NCBI RefSeq assembly: GCF_024124825.1
Contig: NZ_JAMXSS010000002.1
Span: 1,178,001-1,242,000, forward strand
Length of the DNA stretch: 64,000 bases
Direction: 5' to 3'
From: Arthrobacter sp. H16F315
Lineage (GTDB): Bacteria > Actinomycetota > Actinomycetes > Actinomycetales > Micrococcaceae
A program made the translations under genes and the position numbers. Positions 53,979 to 61,578 of the stretch are shown piece after piece. Positions within the stretch are counted from its first letter, which is position 1. Each line of letters opens with the position of its first letter. The notes beneath the pieces are model-generated. The model was not told the DNA's origin. It did no database searches and was given only the letters and a program-made list of their open reading frames with translations.

Positions 53979-54989
53979 CTATTCGCGGCCCTCGGACACC
54001 CAGCTGGGGTCCGCCGAGCGGGAGCCGACGACGGCGTCCGCGGCGGCGTCGAGTTTCTCGAGGTGGGCTGCGGTGAAGTCGAGCGTCAGCGCGCCGAGGT
54101 TTTCGTCGATCCGGGCCGCCCTGCGGGTGCCGGGGATGGGGACCACCGGCAGTCCAAGCTTTCGGCCCTGCGTGAGCAGCCAGGCCAGAGCCACCTGGGC
54201 AGGAGTTGCGGGCTGGCCGGCAGCGGCAAGCTCGGCCGCGACAGACTGTACGGCGGCCACCACGCCCTGATTGGCGTCCAGGGCCGTCGCGGCGAACCGG
54301 GGAATCTTGCGGCGGAAGTCGTTGGTTCCCAGTTTCGAGCCGTCCACGGTGCCGGTGAGGAATCCCCGGCCCAGCGGCGAATAGGGCACAAAACCCACAC
54401 CAAGTTCGGCCGCCGCGGGAACAACGTGGCGTTCCACATCGCGGCTCCAGATGGACCACTCGCTCTGGACTGCAGCGATCGGGTGGATACTGACGGCCTC
54501 ACGAAGTTCCTCGGCCGTCACCTCGGACAGGCCGAGATGCCGCACTTTGCCGGCCTGCACCAGCCCCGCCATGGCCTCGACGGTTTCCGCAATCGGAACG
54601 CGGAGGTCACGGCGGTGCATGTAGTACAGGTCGATGGTGTCGGTGCCGAGGCGCTGGAGGCTGTGGTCCACGGACTGCCGAACGTAAGCTGCGTCGCCAC
54701 GGATATCGGAGTAGCCGGCGGCCGGGTTCCCCACGAGTCCGAATTTGGTGGCCAGTTGCACCTCATGGCGGCGTTCCTTGAGGAGCTTGCTGATCAGTTC
54801 CTCGTTGCTGCCTGCACCGTAGATGTCCGCCGTGTCGATGAAGCTGACGCCGGCATCCACTGCATGGTGCAGGGTGGCCAGGGCCTCGGCGGGGTCCACG
54901 TCGCCGTAGACCGGAGTCAGGGCCATGCCGCCAAACCCGAGGAGGCTGACCACCAACCCGTCGCCGAGTTGGACTGTCGCTGCATTCAT
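53979..54989 (-). CDS. Aldo/keto reductase
   Basis: This 336-residue NADPH-dependent reductase has GFGGMALTPVYGDVDPAEAL at the N-terminus and the catalytic tetrad segments FIDTADIYGAGSNEELI and LATKFGL. The segment DLYYMHRRD carries the His. The C-terminal cofactor region is VVPIPGTRRAARIDENLGAL. ATG 54989 is preceded by GGAG; the frame stays open upstream through repeats but lacks start signals there. It reduces carbonyl compounds; the natural substrate is unknown. Confidence 0.9.
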   Translation of the reverse strand: MNAATVQLGDGLVVSLLGFGGMALTPVYGDVDPAEALATLHHAVDAGVSFIDTADIYGAGSNEELISKLLKERRHEVQLATKFGLVGNPAAGYSDIRGDAAYVRQSVDHSLQRLGTDTIDLYYMHRRDLRVPIAETVEAMAGLVQAGKVRHLGLSEVTAEELREAVSIHPIAAVQSEWSIWSRDVERHVVPAAAELGVGFVPYSPLGRGFLTGTVDGSKLGTNDFRRKIPRFAATALDANQGVVAAVQSVAAELAAAGQPATPAQVALAWLLTQGRKLGLPVVPIPGTRRAARIDENLGALTLDFTAAHLEKLDAAADAVVGSRSADPSWVSEGRE

Positions 54990-55096
54990 CTTTGGACTCC
55001 TATTCGCTGCCGGAATTGCCGTCCCAGCCAAGAACCGCACCCGAGGCAAGAGTATTCCGGGCGGCGGCGCGAGAGTCTCCCACCTTTGAATGCTGT

Positions 55097-55153
55097 GTGG
55101 CCGGTCCGACGGCGCGTGGCCGGTCCGACGGCGCGTGGCCGGTCCGACAGCGC
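55097..55153. repeat. Three tandem copies of a 19-bp unit
   Basis: The unit GTGGCCGGTCCGACGGCGC occurs three times without spacers at 55097-55115, 55116-55134 and 55135-55153; the third has one G-to-A change. It lies between the aldo/keto reductase start and the SMR genes. Lack of spacers excludes a CRISPR array. It may be a minisatellite whose copy number varies between strains. Confidence 0.85.
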
Positions 55154-55180
55154 GTCGCCGGGACACGCCGTCGTTCTGGC

Positions 55181-55594
55181 TCAAACGCGGGGAGGTCCTG
55201 CAGGGGATTGCGGCTGCTGTGGCGCCGGCAGCAGCTTCAGTCCGGCCGCGCAGCCCACAATCCCTGCGATAAACAGCAGTTTCAGCGGGCTCGCAGGCTC
55301 GACGCCCGTGGCCATCGCCCAGCCGACCGTCAGCGCCGCGCCGATCCCCACCCAGACGGCATAGGCCGTACCGAGCGGGATGCTTTTCACCGCCAGCCCC
55401 AAGCCCACCATGCTCAGGGTCGCGCTCAACGCGAACACGAGGGTGGGCAGCGGACGGGTGAAGCCGTCGGACTGCCCCAGGGCTGTGGCCCAGACGGCCT
55501 CCAGCACAGCAGAGGCCAGCAGGATGAGCCAGGACAGGGTGGATGTGGGCGCCTTGGCCGGCAGTTTCGGCGTACGTTTCGCGGCCATGGTCAC
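55181..55594 (-). CDS. SMR-family exporter, second subunit of a pair
   Basis: This 137-residue four-helix small multidrug resistance protein has the essential Glu in LASAVLEAVWATALG and the TAYAVWVGIGAALTVG helix. N- and C-terminal extensions make it longer than usual. GTG 55594 overlaps the stop of the first SMR gene by 4 bp (GTGA). Paired SMR proteins form antiparallel heterodimers. With the riboswitch upstream, guanidinium export is the likely function. Confidence 0.87.
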   Translation of the reverse strand: MTMAAKRTPKLPAKAPTSTLSWLILLASAVLEAVWATALGQSDGFTRPLPTLVFALSATLSMVGLGLAVKSIPLGTAYAVWVGIGAALTVGWAMATGVEPASPLKLLFIAGIVGCAAGLKLLPAPQQPQSPAGPPRV

Positions 55595-55914
55595 ACCACC
55601 AGCTTCAGGCCGGCGACGCAGGCGACGATTCCGCCGAGCAACAGGATCCGTCCCCGGGTCGCGGGCTCAACTTTGGCGATCATCGCGTAGGCGGAGGTCA
55701 GCACCACACCGACTCCCACCCAGACTGCGTAAGCGGTGCCGGTCGGGATGGACTGCATGGCGACCGCGAGGCCGCCGGTACTGGCCAGCACGGAGATGAG
55801 GAAGACCACGGCCGGCGCAATCCGGCGGCGGCCCGAGGCCTGCGTTGTCCGGTGCAGGGCCGCAGCCCAGACGGCTTCCAGGGATCCGGACAGTACAAGG
55901 ATTAACCACGCCAT
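55591..55914 (-). CDS. SMR-family exporter, first subunit of a pair (guanidinium exporter candidate)
   Basis: This 107-residue four-helix SMR protein has Glu13 in LVLSGSLEAVWAAALHR and GTAYAVWVGVGVVLTSAY in helix 3. The Glu13-Ala-Val-Trp context resembles the Gdx (SugE) guanidinium/H+ antiporters more than EmrE. AGGAGC lies just before the ATG at the end of a guanidine-III-like riboswitch. The pair would remove toxic guanidine produced in metabolism. Confidence 0.88.
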   Translation of the reverse strand: MAWLILVLSGSLEAVWAAALHRTTQASGRRRIAPAVVFLISVLASTGGLAVAMQSIPTGTAYAVWVGVGVVLTSAYAMIAKVEPATRGRILLLGGIVACVAGLKLVV

Positions 55915-55926
55915 AACAGCTCCTGT

Positions 55927-55967
55927 GGCCAGTCTTGTCGCGTGCCGGGTACTGATCCGTCGTCCGG
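55927..55967 (-). promoter_or_regulatory. Guanidine-III (ykkC-III) riboswitch upstream of the SMR pair
   Basis: On the minus strand the conserved blocks of the guanidine-III class occur in order: CCGGACGA (from 55967), then GTACCCGG, then GACAAGAC, within ~41 bases. They form the pseudoknot-closing pairs CCGG and matching flanks as in the known class. The element ends only a few bases before the ribosome-binding site AGGAGC (near 55919-55924) of the SMR gene, as expected for translational control. Ligand binding itself is inferred from the match. Confidence 0.8.
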
Positions 55968-56054
55968 AGGCCGCGAAGGAGTCGGCCTTGGTTCCAGCCT
56001 AGCAACGCCCCGCGGTGCGGCGAACTTACGCTCTGCCGGCGGGGTCCGGGAATG

Positions 56055-56663
56055 CTAGTCCGTGACGGCGTCGATGGAGACCACGGCCAGGAAGCCGCGG
56101 CCCAGGATCTCGGGGGACGCGGTGTCCGAACCGACGACGGCGTCATAGCGGTCCAGCGCCTGCGGCTCGGAGACCTGCTCGGCGTCGGCTGGTCCACCGG
56201 GCGCGACGGCCGCCTGGCCCTGGAGCAGGATGCCCAGCTGGCCCTCGAACACCGGGTGTGCCCGTTTTTTGGAGAGTTCGATGATGGAGGTGTAGCCCTT
56301 GAACGCTCCCCGGCGGGTGATGACGTTCAGGTCGCGGATGTCGCCCGTTGGCAGCGCCCCGGCCGCGGCGGCGTCGCCGGAGAACCGGAAGGGGCGGTAT
56401 TTCTCCAGCGGGTGTTCGGCGCCGTCGACAGTCAGGAGCAACAGCTCCCCCTCGATTACGGTCAGAACGCGGTCCAGGCCGGTGAACGCCGAGAATTCGC
56501 CCGCCTTGGCTACCTCGGCGATGCTGACCCGCCAGTCCCAGCCGGCACCTGCGGCACTGTCCTGCGGAACGCCGGACGAAGGACGGCGCGCCACTTCGCG
56601 GGTCACCCCGCCGCCATTGGGCCAGGGGTGGGCTTTCAGCTCGGCATAACGGATGATCTCCAT
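56055..56663 (-). CDS. HutD/Ves-family protein
   Basis: This 202-residue cupin-fold protein begins EIIRYAELKAHPWPNGGGVTRE, the HutD/Ves family signature, and contains DWRVSIAEVAKAGEFSAFTGLDRVL and FRFSGDA. Family members sit near histidine utilisation genes and may limit formiminoglutamate or protect against an intermediate; the molecular role is not settled. No hut genes are nearby here. It is divergent from trpF. Confidence 0.87.
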   Translation of the reverse strand: MEIIRYAELKAHPWPNGGGVTREVARRPSSGVPQDSAAGAGWDWRVSIAEVAKAGEFSAFTGLDRVLTVIEGELLLLTVDGAEHPLEKYRPFRFSGDAAAAGALPTGDIRDLNVITRRGAFKGYTSIIELSKKRAHPVFEGQLGILLQGQAAVAPGGPADAEQVSEPQALDRYDAVVGSDTASPEILGRGFLAVVSIDAVTD

Positions 56664-56749
56664 CCCCTCACCTTAGCGAGGCTCCGCCGCCCGGGCGGTC
56701 TTGGTAACGTCAGAGGCAGAAAACTCAGGCACATTGCAGAAGGAGCCGA

Positions 56750-57345
56750 ATGTTCGTCAAGGTATGCGGGCTCAGCACCCCGGAGTCGGTGAGGACCGCG
56801 GTGCAAGCCGGCGCGGACGCCGTCGGTTTTGTCCTGACCCGCAGCCCCAGGGAAGTGACCCCGGCGCAAGCCCGGGAACTCCTGGCCCACGTCCCGGCGG
56901 GTTTGCCGGCCGTCGGCGTTTTCCGGCACGAAACCGCGGCGGACGCCGTCGCCGCAGCCCAGGCAGCCGGGCTGGACTGGGTCCAGCTCCACGGCGACCG
57001 CACCCCGGCAGACGTGCGCACCGTGCACGACGCCGGACTCAAGTTGATCCGGGCCGTCACCATGTCCGCCGCGGCGGAGGCGTTCGCGGACTGGGGCGAG
57101 GACCTGCTCCTGATCGACGCCGCCGTCCCCGGCTCCGGCGAAGCCTGGGACTACGCCTCGGTCCGCGCCAAGGGGCTGGCCGGGCGCAACTGGCTCCTGG
57201 CCGGCGGGCTGGATCCCGCCAACGTCGCCGGCGCGGCCTCGCAGGCAGATGCCTGGGGGTGGACGTCTCCTCCGGCGTCGAATCTTCCCGCGGGGTGAAG
57301 GACCTGGCCAAAATCCGGGACTTCGTGACGGCGGCGAAGCCCTGA
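56750..57345 (+). pseudogene. trpF: Phosphoribosylanthranilate isomerase-like protein, broken by a one-base frameshift
   Basis: The gene encodes a ~198-residue TIM-barrel isomerase of tryptophan synthesis, with KVCGLSTPESVRTAVQAGAD and GFVLTRSPREVTPAQAREL. WVQLHGDRTPADV and LLAGGLDPANVAGA follow. The first frame ends at 57298 with a wrong tail after ADAWG. The G-run at 57255-57259 is one base short; with it restored the protein continues VDVSSGVESSRGVKDLAKI, the phosphate-binding end, to 57345. The other trp genes are not in the window. Confidence 0.85.
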
Positions 57346-57391
57346 CCGCTGCGGCAGGAATGCCACCGGTCCGCACCGTGTTGCCCCTGAC

Positions 57392-58429
57392 ATGAAGCGC
57401 ATCGGATTTTTGTCCTTCGGACACTGGGGCCCCGGCGAGGGCTCCCGCACCCGGACCGCCCGCGACGCCCTGCTGCAGGGCATCGAACTGGCCGTTGCCG
57501 CCGAGGAATTGGGCGTGGACGGTGCGTACTTCCGGGTGCACCACTTCGCCCGGCAGCAGGCGTCCCCGTTCCCGCTGCTGGCCGCTGTCGCCGCCCGGAC
57601 CAGCCGGATCGAAATGGGCACCGGCGTGATTGACATGCGCTACGAGAACCCGCTGTACATGGCAGAGGAAGCCGCCGCCACGGACCTGATCAGCGGCGGG
57701 CGGCTGCAGCTGGGAATCAGCCGCGGTTCACCCGAACCCGCCCGTGACGGCGCCGCGGCGTTCGGCCATGTGCCGGCTGACGGCGAAACCGATGCGGACA
57801 TGGCGCGGCGGCACACGGCGGTGTTCCGCCGCGCCATCTCGGGCGCCGGGATGGCGGAGGCCGAGCCGCGCTACGCCGGCGGCGGATCCGGGCTGCTGCC
57901 CGTCCAGCCTCATTCCGCTGGCCTCGGCGGGCGGATCTGGTGGGGCGCCGGCTCGCGCGCCACCGCCGTCTGGACTGCGGAGCAGGGCATGAACCTGATG
58001 AGTTCCACGCTGCTCACGGAGGACACCGGCGTGCCCTTCGACCAGCTCCAGGCCGAGCAGATCAGCATGTTCCGCCAGGCCTGGGCCGACGCCGGCCATC
58101 CACACGAACCGCGTGTATCGGTCAGCCGCAGCGTCCTGCCGATCGTCGACGACGAGGACCGTCGGTACTTCGGCCTCAGCGCCCTGCGGGAGAAACGCGA
58201 CCAGGTCGGGGTGATCGACGGGCTCGTGGCCCGGTTCGGCAGGAGCTTCGTTGGCGCGCCCGACGCCATTGCCGGGGAACTCGCCGCCGACGCCGCCGTC
58301 CAGGCCGCGGACACCCTGCTGCTCACCGTCCCCAACCAGCTCGGCGTGGACTTCAACGCCAAGCTGCTGGGCACCGTCGTCCGGCACATCGCACCGGCGA
58401 TCGGCTGGGCGCCGCAGCCAGCGTCGTAG
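57392..58429 (+). CDS. LLM-class flavin-dependent monooxygenase (luciferase-like)
   Basis: This 345-residue TIM-barrel protein of the bacterial luciferase family has IGFLSFGHWGPGEGSRTRTA at the start, GVDGAYFRVHHFARQQ, and GTGVIDMRYENPLYMAEEAA. GRLQLGISRGSPEPA and GRIWWGAGSRATAVWTAEQG follow. It uses reduced flavin (FMNH2 or F420H2) on an unknown substrate. The annotation of the short-spaced start follows the ATG in the TGACATG sequence with no strong ribosome site. Confidence 0.87.
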   Translation: MKRIGFLSFGHWGPGEGSRTRTARDALLQGIELAVAAEELGVDGAYFRVHHFARQQASPFPLLAAVAARTSRIEMGTGVIDMRYENPLYMAEEAAATDLISGGRLQLGISRGSPEPARDGAAAFGHVPADGETDADMARRHTAVFRRAISGAGMAEAEPRYAGGGSGLLPVQPHSAGLGGRIWWGAGSRATAVWTAEQGMNLMSSTLLTEDTGVPFDQLQAEQISMFRQAWADAGHPHEPRVSVSRSVLPIVDDEDRRYFGLSALREKRDQVGVIDGLVARFGRSFVGAPDAIAGELAADAAVQAADTLLLTVPNQLGVDFNAKLLGTVVRHIAPAIGWAPQPAS

Positions 58430-58543
58430 CCGGCCGGGTTCCGAGAGGCTAGCCGCGCCGCGTTGGCGTGGCTAGCATGGCTCCTTGGGGGAGTACCCCG
58501 ATGATCCGGCGGGCCCGGCCCGCCACCCGCGAAGGAGACCGTT

Positions 58544-59089
58544 GTGACACTGCCCGAAGGATTGAGCCAAGGCGTCTGGACACTGGACATGTCCCACAGC
58601 GAAGTCGGCTTCAGCGTCCGCCACGCCGGCATCAGCAAGGTCCGGGGCCGCTTCAATGAAGCGACGGCGGAGGCCCGTGTCGGTGAGTCCCTGCCGGACT
58701 CCAGCCTGCATGCCAGCATCAAGACCGCCAGTTTTGATTCGGGTGACGCCAACCGCGACGCGCACGTCCGCGGAGCCGATTTCTTCGACGTCGAAAAGTA
58801 TCCGGAGATGACGTTCCGCGCCCATGGCATCAGGGGCGACGGCGAGGATTACGTGCTGACCGGTGACCTCACCATCCGGGACGTTACCCGGCCGGTGGAT
58901 TTGGAAGTCGAGTTCACCGGAGTTGCCGTGGACCCATTCGGCGCCACCCGTGCCGGGTTCAGCGCGGAAGCGGACATCAGCCGCAAGGAATTCGGCCTGA
59001 CCTGGAACGCCGCGCTCGAAACCGGCGGCCTGCTGGTCAGTGACAAGGTCAAGATCAATGTCGAAGCCGCAATGGTCAAGCAGGCCTAG
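58544..59089 (+). CDS. YceI-family protein
   Basis: This 181-residue lipocalin-like protein has WTLDMSHSEVGFSVRHAGISKVRG, SFDSGDANRDAHVRGADFFDVEKYPEMTF and RAGFSAEADISRKEFGLTWN, given here as markers only. YceI proteins bind polyisoprenoid molecules. No signal peptide is visible, as in many actinobacterial members. GAAGGAG lies upstream of the GTG start. Confidence 0.9.
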   Translation: MTLPEGLSQGVWTLDMSHSEVGFSVRHAGISKVRGRFNEATAEARVGESLPDSSLHASIKTASFDSGDANRDAHVRGADFFDVEKYPEMTFRAHGIRGDGEDYVLTGDLTIRDVTRPVDLEVEFTGVAVDPFGATRAGFSAEADISRKEFGLTWNAALETGGLLVSDKVKINVEAAMVKQA

Positions 59090-59108
59090 CCGGCTGGCTC
59101 CGCAGGTT

Positions 59109-59504
59109 TCAGAAGAGCAGCAGCACGAAGCCGCCGACCGTGGACAGGATACCCACCCCGGTGAGGATCCAGCCGAGGGTCCAGGCCGCATTGTCGTGCT
59201 TTGGCGGGGTCAGCCCCCAGCGGGAGGGGTGGCACACGTCGTAGAAGAGCTCGACGCCGGTGCCCACCACCAGGCCGCCCGACTCGGCCGCCGGCAGCAG
59301 GGACCGGTGGCCGTCGTCGTGGTGGTCCGTCCAGCTGTAGCCGGTGAATCCACCGGCGCTGATAACTGTCCCGGTGGTCCCGATCCACTGGCACCGGCGC
59401 CGCCGACGAATCCAGCCCCACACCAGCAGCGGCAGGCCCAGGACGAAACCCACCCACGTCATGACTTCGAGAATGGGACCAAGAAGGTCTCCGATGGTTG
59501 TCAT
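59109..59504 (-). CDS. Membrane protein of unknown function (two-to-three TM)
   Basis: This 131-residue protein has membrane segments at residues ~10-30 (VMTWVGFVLGLPLLVWGWI) and near the C-terminus (LGWILTGVGILSTVGGFVLLL), with a ~70-residue His/Asp-containing domain between, including SWTDHHDDGHRSL. It resembles DUF3592-type layouts only loosely. GGGAG lies seven bases before ATG 59504. Function unknown. It converges on the YceI gene. Confidence 0.65.
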   Translation of the reverse strand: MTTIGDLLGPILEVMTWVGFVLGLPLLVWGWIRRRRRCQWIGTTGTVISAGGFTGYSWTDHHDDGHRSLLPAAESGGLVVGTGVELFYDVCHPSRWGLTPPKHDNAAWTLGWILTGVGILSTVGGFVLLLF

Positions 59505-59683
59505 CTGCGTCTCCCGGCCGCGATCAGGGCAAGCTTCAGGAGTGCAGGCATGGTCCAAGTATTATGCCCTTCCGTGCGTTCGCAAAGCGCCGGGCCCCGA
59601 ACCGGGGCGGCCCGGGGGATTTCAGGAATTTCTCAGGGTGAACCCCTAGGCCGGATTGGGCTCCGGCGGGGGAGAATGGAGCC

Positions 59684-60097
59684 ATGAAGACACTGCTGAA
59701 CATCATCTGGCTGCTCTTCGGCGGCCTCTGGCTTTCGCTCGGCTACTTCGCGGCCGGTATCGTCTGCTGCCTGCTGATAGTGACCATCCCGTGGGGGCTG
59801 GCGTCGTTCCGGATCGCGAACTATGCGCTGTGGCCCTTCGGACGAACCGTGGTGGACCGCCCGGGCGGAACGGGCGTGTTTTCGCTGCTGGGGAATGTCA
59901 TCTGGCTCCTCGTCGCCGGTATCTGGATTGCCATTGGCCACGTGGTCACCGCCATTGCAATGGCCGCCACCATCGTGGGCATCCCGCTTGCCATCGCCAA
60001 CCTCAAGCTGATTCCGGTCTCGCTGATGCCGCTTGGCAAACAGGTCGTCCCAAGTGACCGGCCCTTTGCGACGGGCTACAGCAAGGCCTACCGCTAG
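59684..60097 (+). CDS. YccF-domain membrane protein
   Basis: This 137-residue protein has the YccF domain in two related halves: LLNIIWLLFGGLWLSLGYF with VTIPWGLASFRIANYALWPFGR, and LGNVIWLLVAGIWIAIGHV with VGIPLAIANLKLIPVSLMPLG. There are four membrane segments. The function of the family is not known. GGGGGAG lies upstream of the ATG. Confidence 0.92.
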   Translation: MKTLLNIIWLLFGGLWLSLGYFAAGIVCCLLIVTIPWGLASFRIANYALWPFGRTVVDRPGGTGVFSLLGNVIWLLVAGIWIAIGHVVTAIAMAATIVGIPLAIANLKLIPVSLMPLGKQVVPSDRPFATGYSKAYR

Positions 60098-60122
60098 TCC
60101 CTTTCAGAGCAGGAGTCCCGAG

Positions 60123-60635
60123 ATGTCCGAGCACGTCAGCGCAGGTCCGGCCAGGTCCGGGCAGGGAACCGCCCCGGCTGCAGCAGAGGACCTGATGCTG
60201 GTGGTCACCCGCGAATTCCAGACGCCCATTGCCCGGGTGTGGTCCGCCTTGACGGACCCGGACCAAGCTGCGGAATGGTGGGGGCCGCGGGGATTCCACA
60301 CTCCACGGGACAGCATCGATGCGGATCTGGAAATCGGCGGCCTCTACCGGGCCTGCATGATCCAGGACAGCACCGGCGAGCAACACTGGTGGAGCGGCGT
60401 CCACACAGACATTGAACCGCCCCATCTCTTCGTCTTCACCCATGCCTGGGACCGGGCGGACGGAACCCGAGGCTTCGAGACCGAGGTGACGTTCCAGCTG
60501 GAAGAGATCGACGGAGGCACCAGGATGACGTTCTTCCAGGGACCTTTCGACAGTATCGACAACAGAGACGCTCAAGGCGTCGGCTGGCGTCAGTCCTTCG
60601 ACCGACTCGCCGAACACCTCCCTCGCGGCACCTGA
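60123..60635 (+). CDS. SRPBCC (AHSA1/CalC-type START) protein
   Basis: This 170-residue protein has a START-like ligand-binding fold: REFQTPIARVWSALTDPDQAAEWWGPRGF at the start, then GGLYRACM, LFVFTHAWD and MTFFQGPFDSIDN with GWRQSFDRLAEHL at the end. Such proteins bind hydrophobic ligands or act in stress response. ATG 60123 is preceded by AGGAG; the frame continues upstream through the YccF gene in another phase. The ligand is unknown. Confidence 0.88.
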   Translation: MSEHVSAGPARSGQGTAPAAAEDLMLVVTREFQTPIARVWSALTDPDQAAEWWGPRGFHTPRDSIDADLEIGGLYRACMIQDSTGEQHWWSGVHTDIEPPHLFVFTHAWDRADGTRGFETEVTFQLEEIDGGTRMTFFQGPFDSIDNRDAQGVGWRQSFDRLAEHLPRGT

Positions 60636-60680
60636 ACGCATCCGGACGCCGCGGCTGGGGCCTGGCCACCGGGTTTTTGG

Positions 60681-61553
60681 CTAGGGCTGTGTCTCGCCTT
60701 GGAGGTTTCGCCGTGCAGGCTCCAGCCACAGTTCCCTGCCGCGCCGGGTGTGGAACAGCGGGTCCAGCTGCAGGAGGTGGCGGACGACGCCGGCGCGGCC
60801 GGCGGCGAAGTCGTCGTCGCCGATGTGCGCAAAGTCCTCCCGGACGGCGGCCAGATACCGGGCATAGGCTGCCGGGGTTCCGCCCAGCACCGAGAGGTCG
60901 GCGTCGCTGAGCAGTGCTGCATCGTCATCGCCTGGCTCCGGCCGGTGGTCCGCAGTCATCCGTACCAGCCGGCCAACTTCATCCACCTCAGCCGGACGAA
61001 GGCCGGCATGGGCCAGACGGTCCTCGGCGAGCCGGGCCGACTCCTCCTCGTCCTGGCCGGCGACTCCCCGGTAAATCGCGTCGTGGAACCAGGCGGCGAG
61101 CAACACGGTCCGGGGCGGGTCCGCAGGCCCGGTGAGGAGGTCCAACGCTTCAAGGACCGCCAGGAGGTGCGTGCGGCCGTGATACTTCCGGTGCTCCTCG
61201 CCCCAGCGGTCCAGCAGGTCCAGGAACAGGGCGTCGTGGCCGGGGAGGATCCCGTTCCACCGGGTCAGCAGGGGCAGCTTGAGTGAACCGCTGCGCCGCC
61301 GGGCCGGGATCCGCAGCCCGCTGGCGATCAGCTTCCGGACCAGGATCCGCCCCTCCACCGGGATGGCTCCGGCCGCCACTAGGGAGCTGTAGCGGGCCTC
61401 GGCGACGTCGTAGTGGTCGCCGTCGAACGCTCGCCCTGGAATGCCCGCGGCCGCAGCAAAGTCGTGCAGTTCCGCCAGCGAGGCGTCCGAGACCAGATGC
61501 GAGAAGTGCGTTCCGTGTGCAGGCCAGAGCGGAGGATCGAGGTAGATGGCCAT
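60681..61553 (-). CDS. DUF4031 - HD-domain fusion protein
   Basis: This 290-residue protein has an N-terminal DUF4031 domain (MAIYLDPPLWPAHGTHFSHLVSD, residues ~1-80, with HYDVAEARY) and a C-terminal HD-type domain (EEHRKYHGRTHLLAVLEALD, AAWFHDAIY, MTADHR). It resembles metal-dependent phosphohydrolases. The enzyme substrate is unknown. Both domains are often found together in actinobacteria. It precedes an AI-2E-type exporter on the same strand. Confidence 0.85.
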   Translation of the reverse strand: MAIYLDPPLWPAHGTHFSHLVSDASLAELHDFAAAAGIPGRAFDGDHYDVAEARYSSLVAAGAIPVEGRILVRKLIASGLRIPARRRSGSLKLPLLTRWNGILPGHDALFLDLLDRWGEEHRKYHGRTHLLAVLEALDLLTGPADPPRTVLLAAWFHDAIYRGVAGQDEEESARLAEDRLAHAGLRPAEVDEVGRLVRMTADHRPEPGDDDAALLSDADLSVLGGTPAAYARYLAAVREDFAHIGDDDFAAGRAGVVRHLLQLDPLFHTRRGRELWLEPARRNLQGETQP

Positions 61554-61578
61554 GACGGAAGTCTAATCCGGCCGCCGG

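Noticed and set aside
55097..55153. Tandem repeat considered as a CRISPR array.
   Set aside because: The 19-bp units follow each other without spacers, and no cas gene is present.
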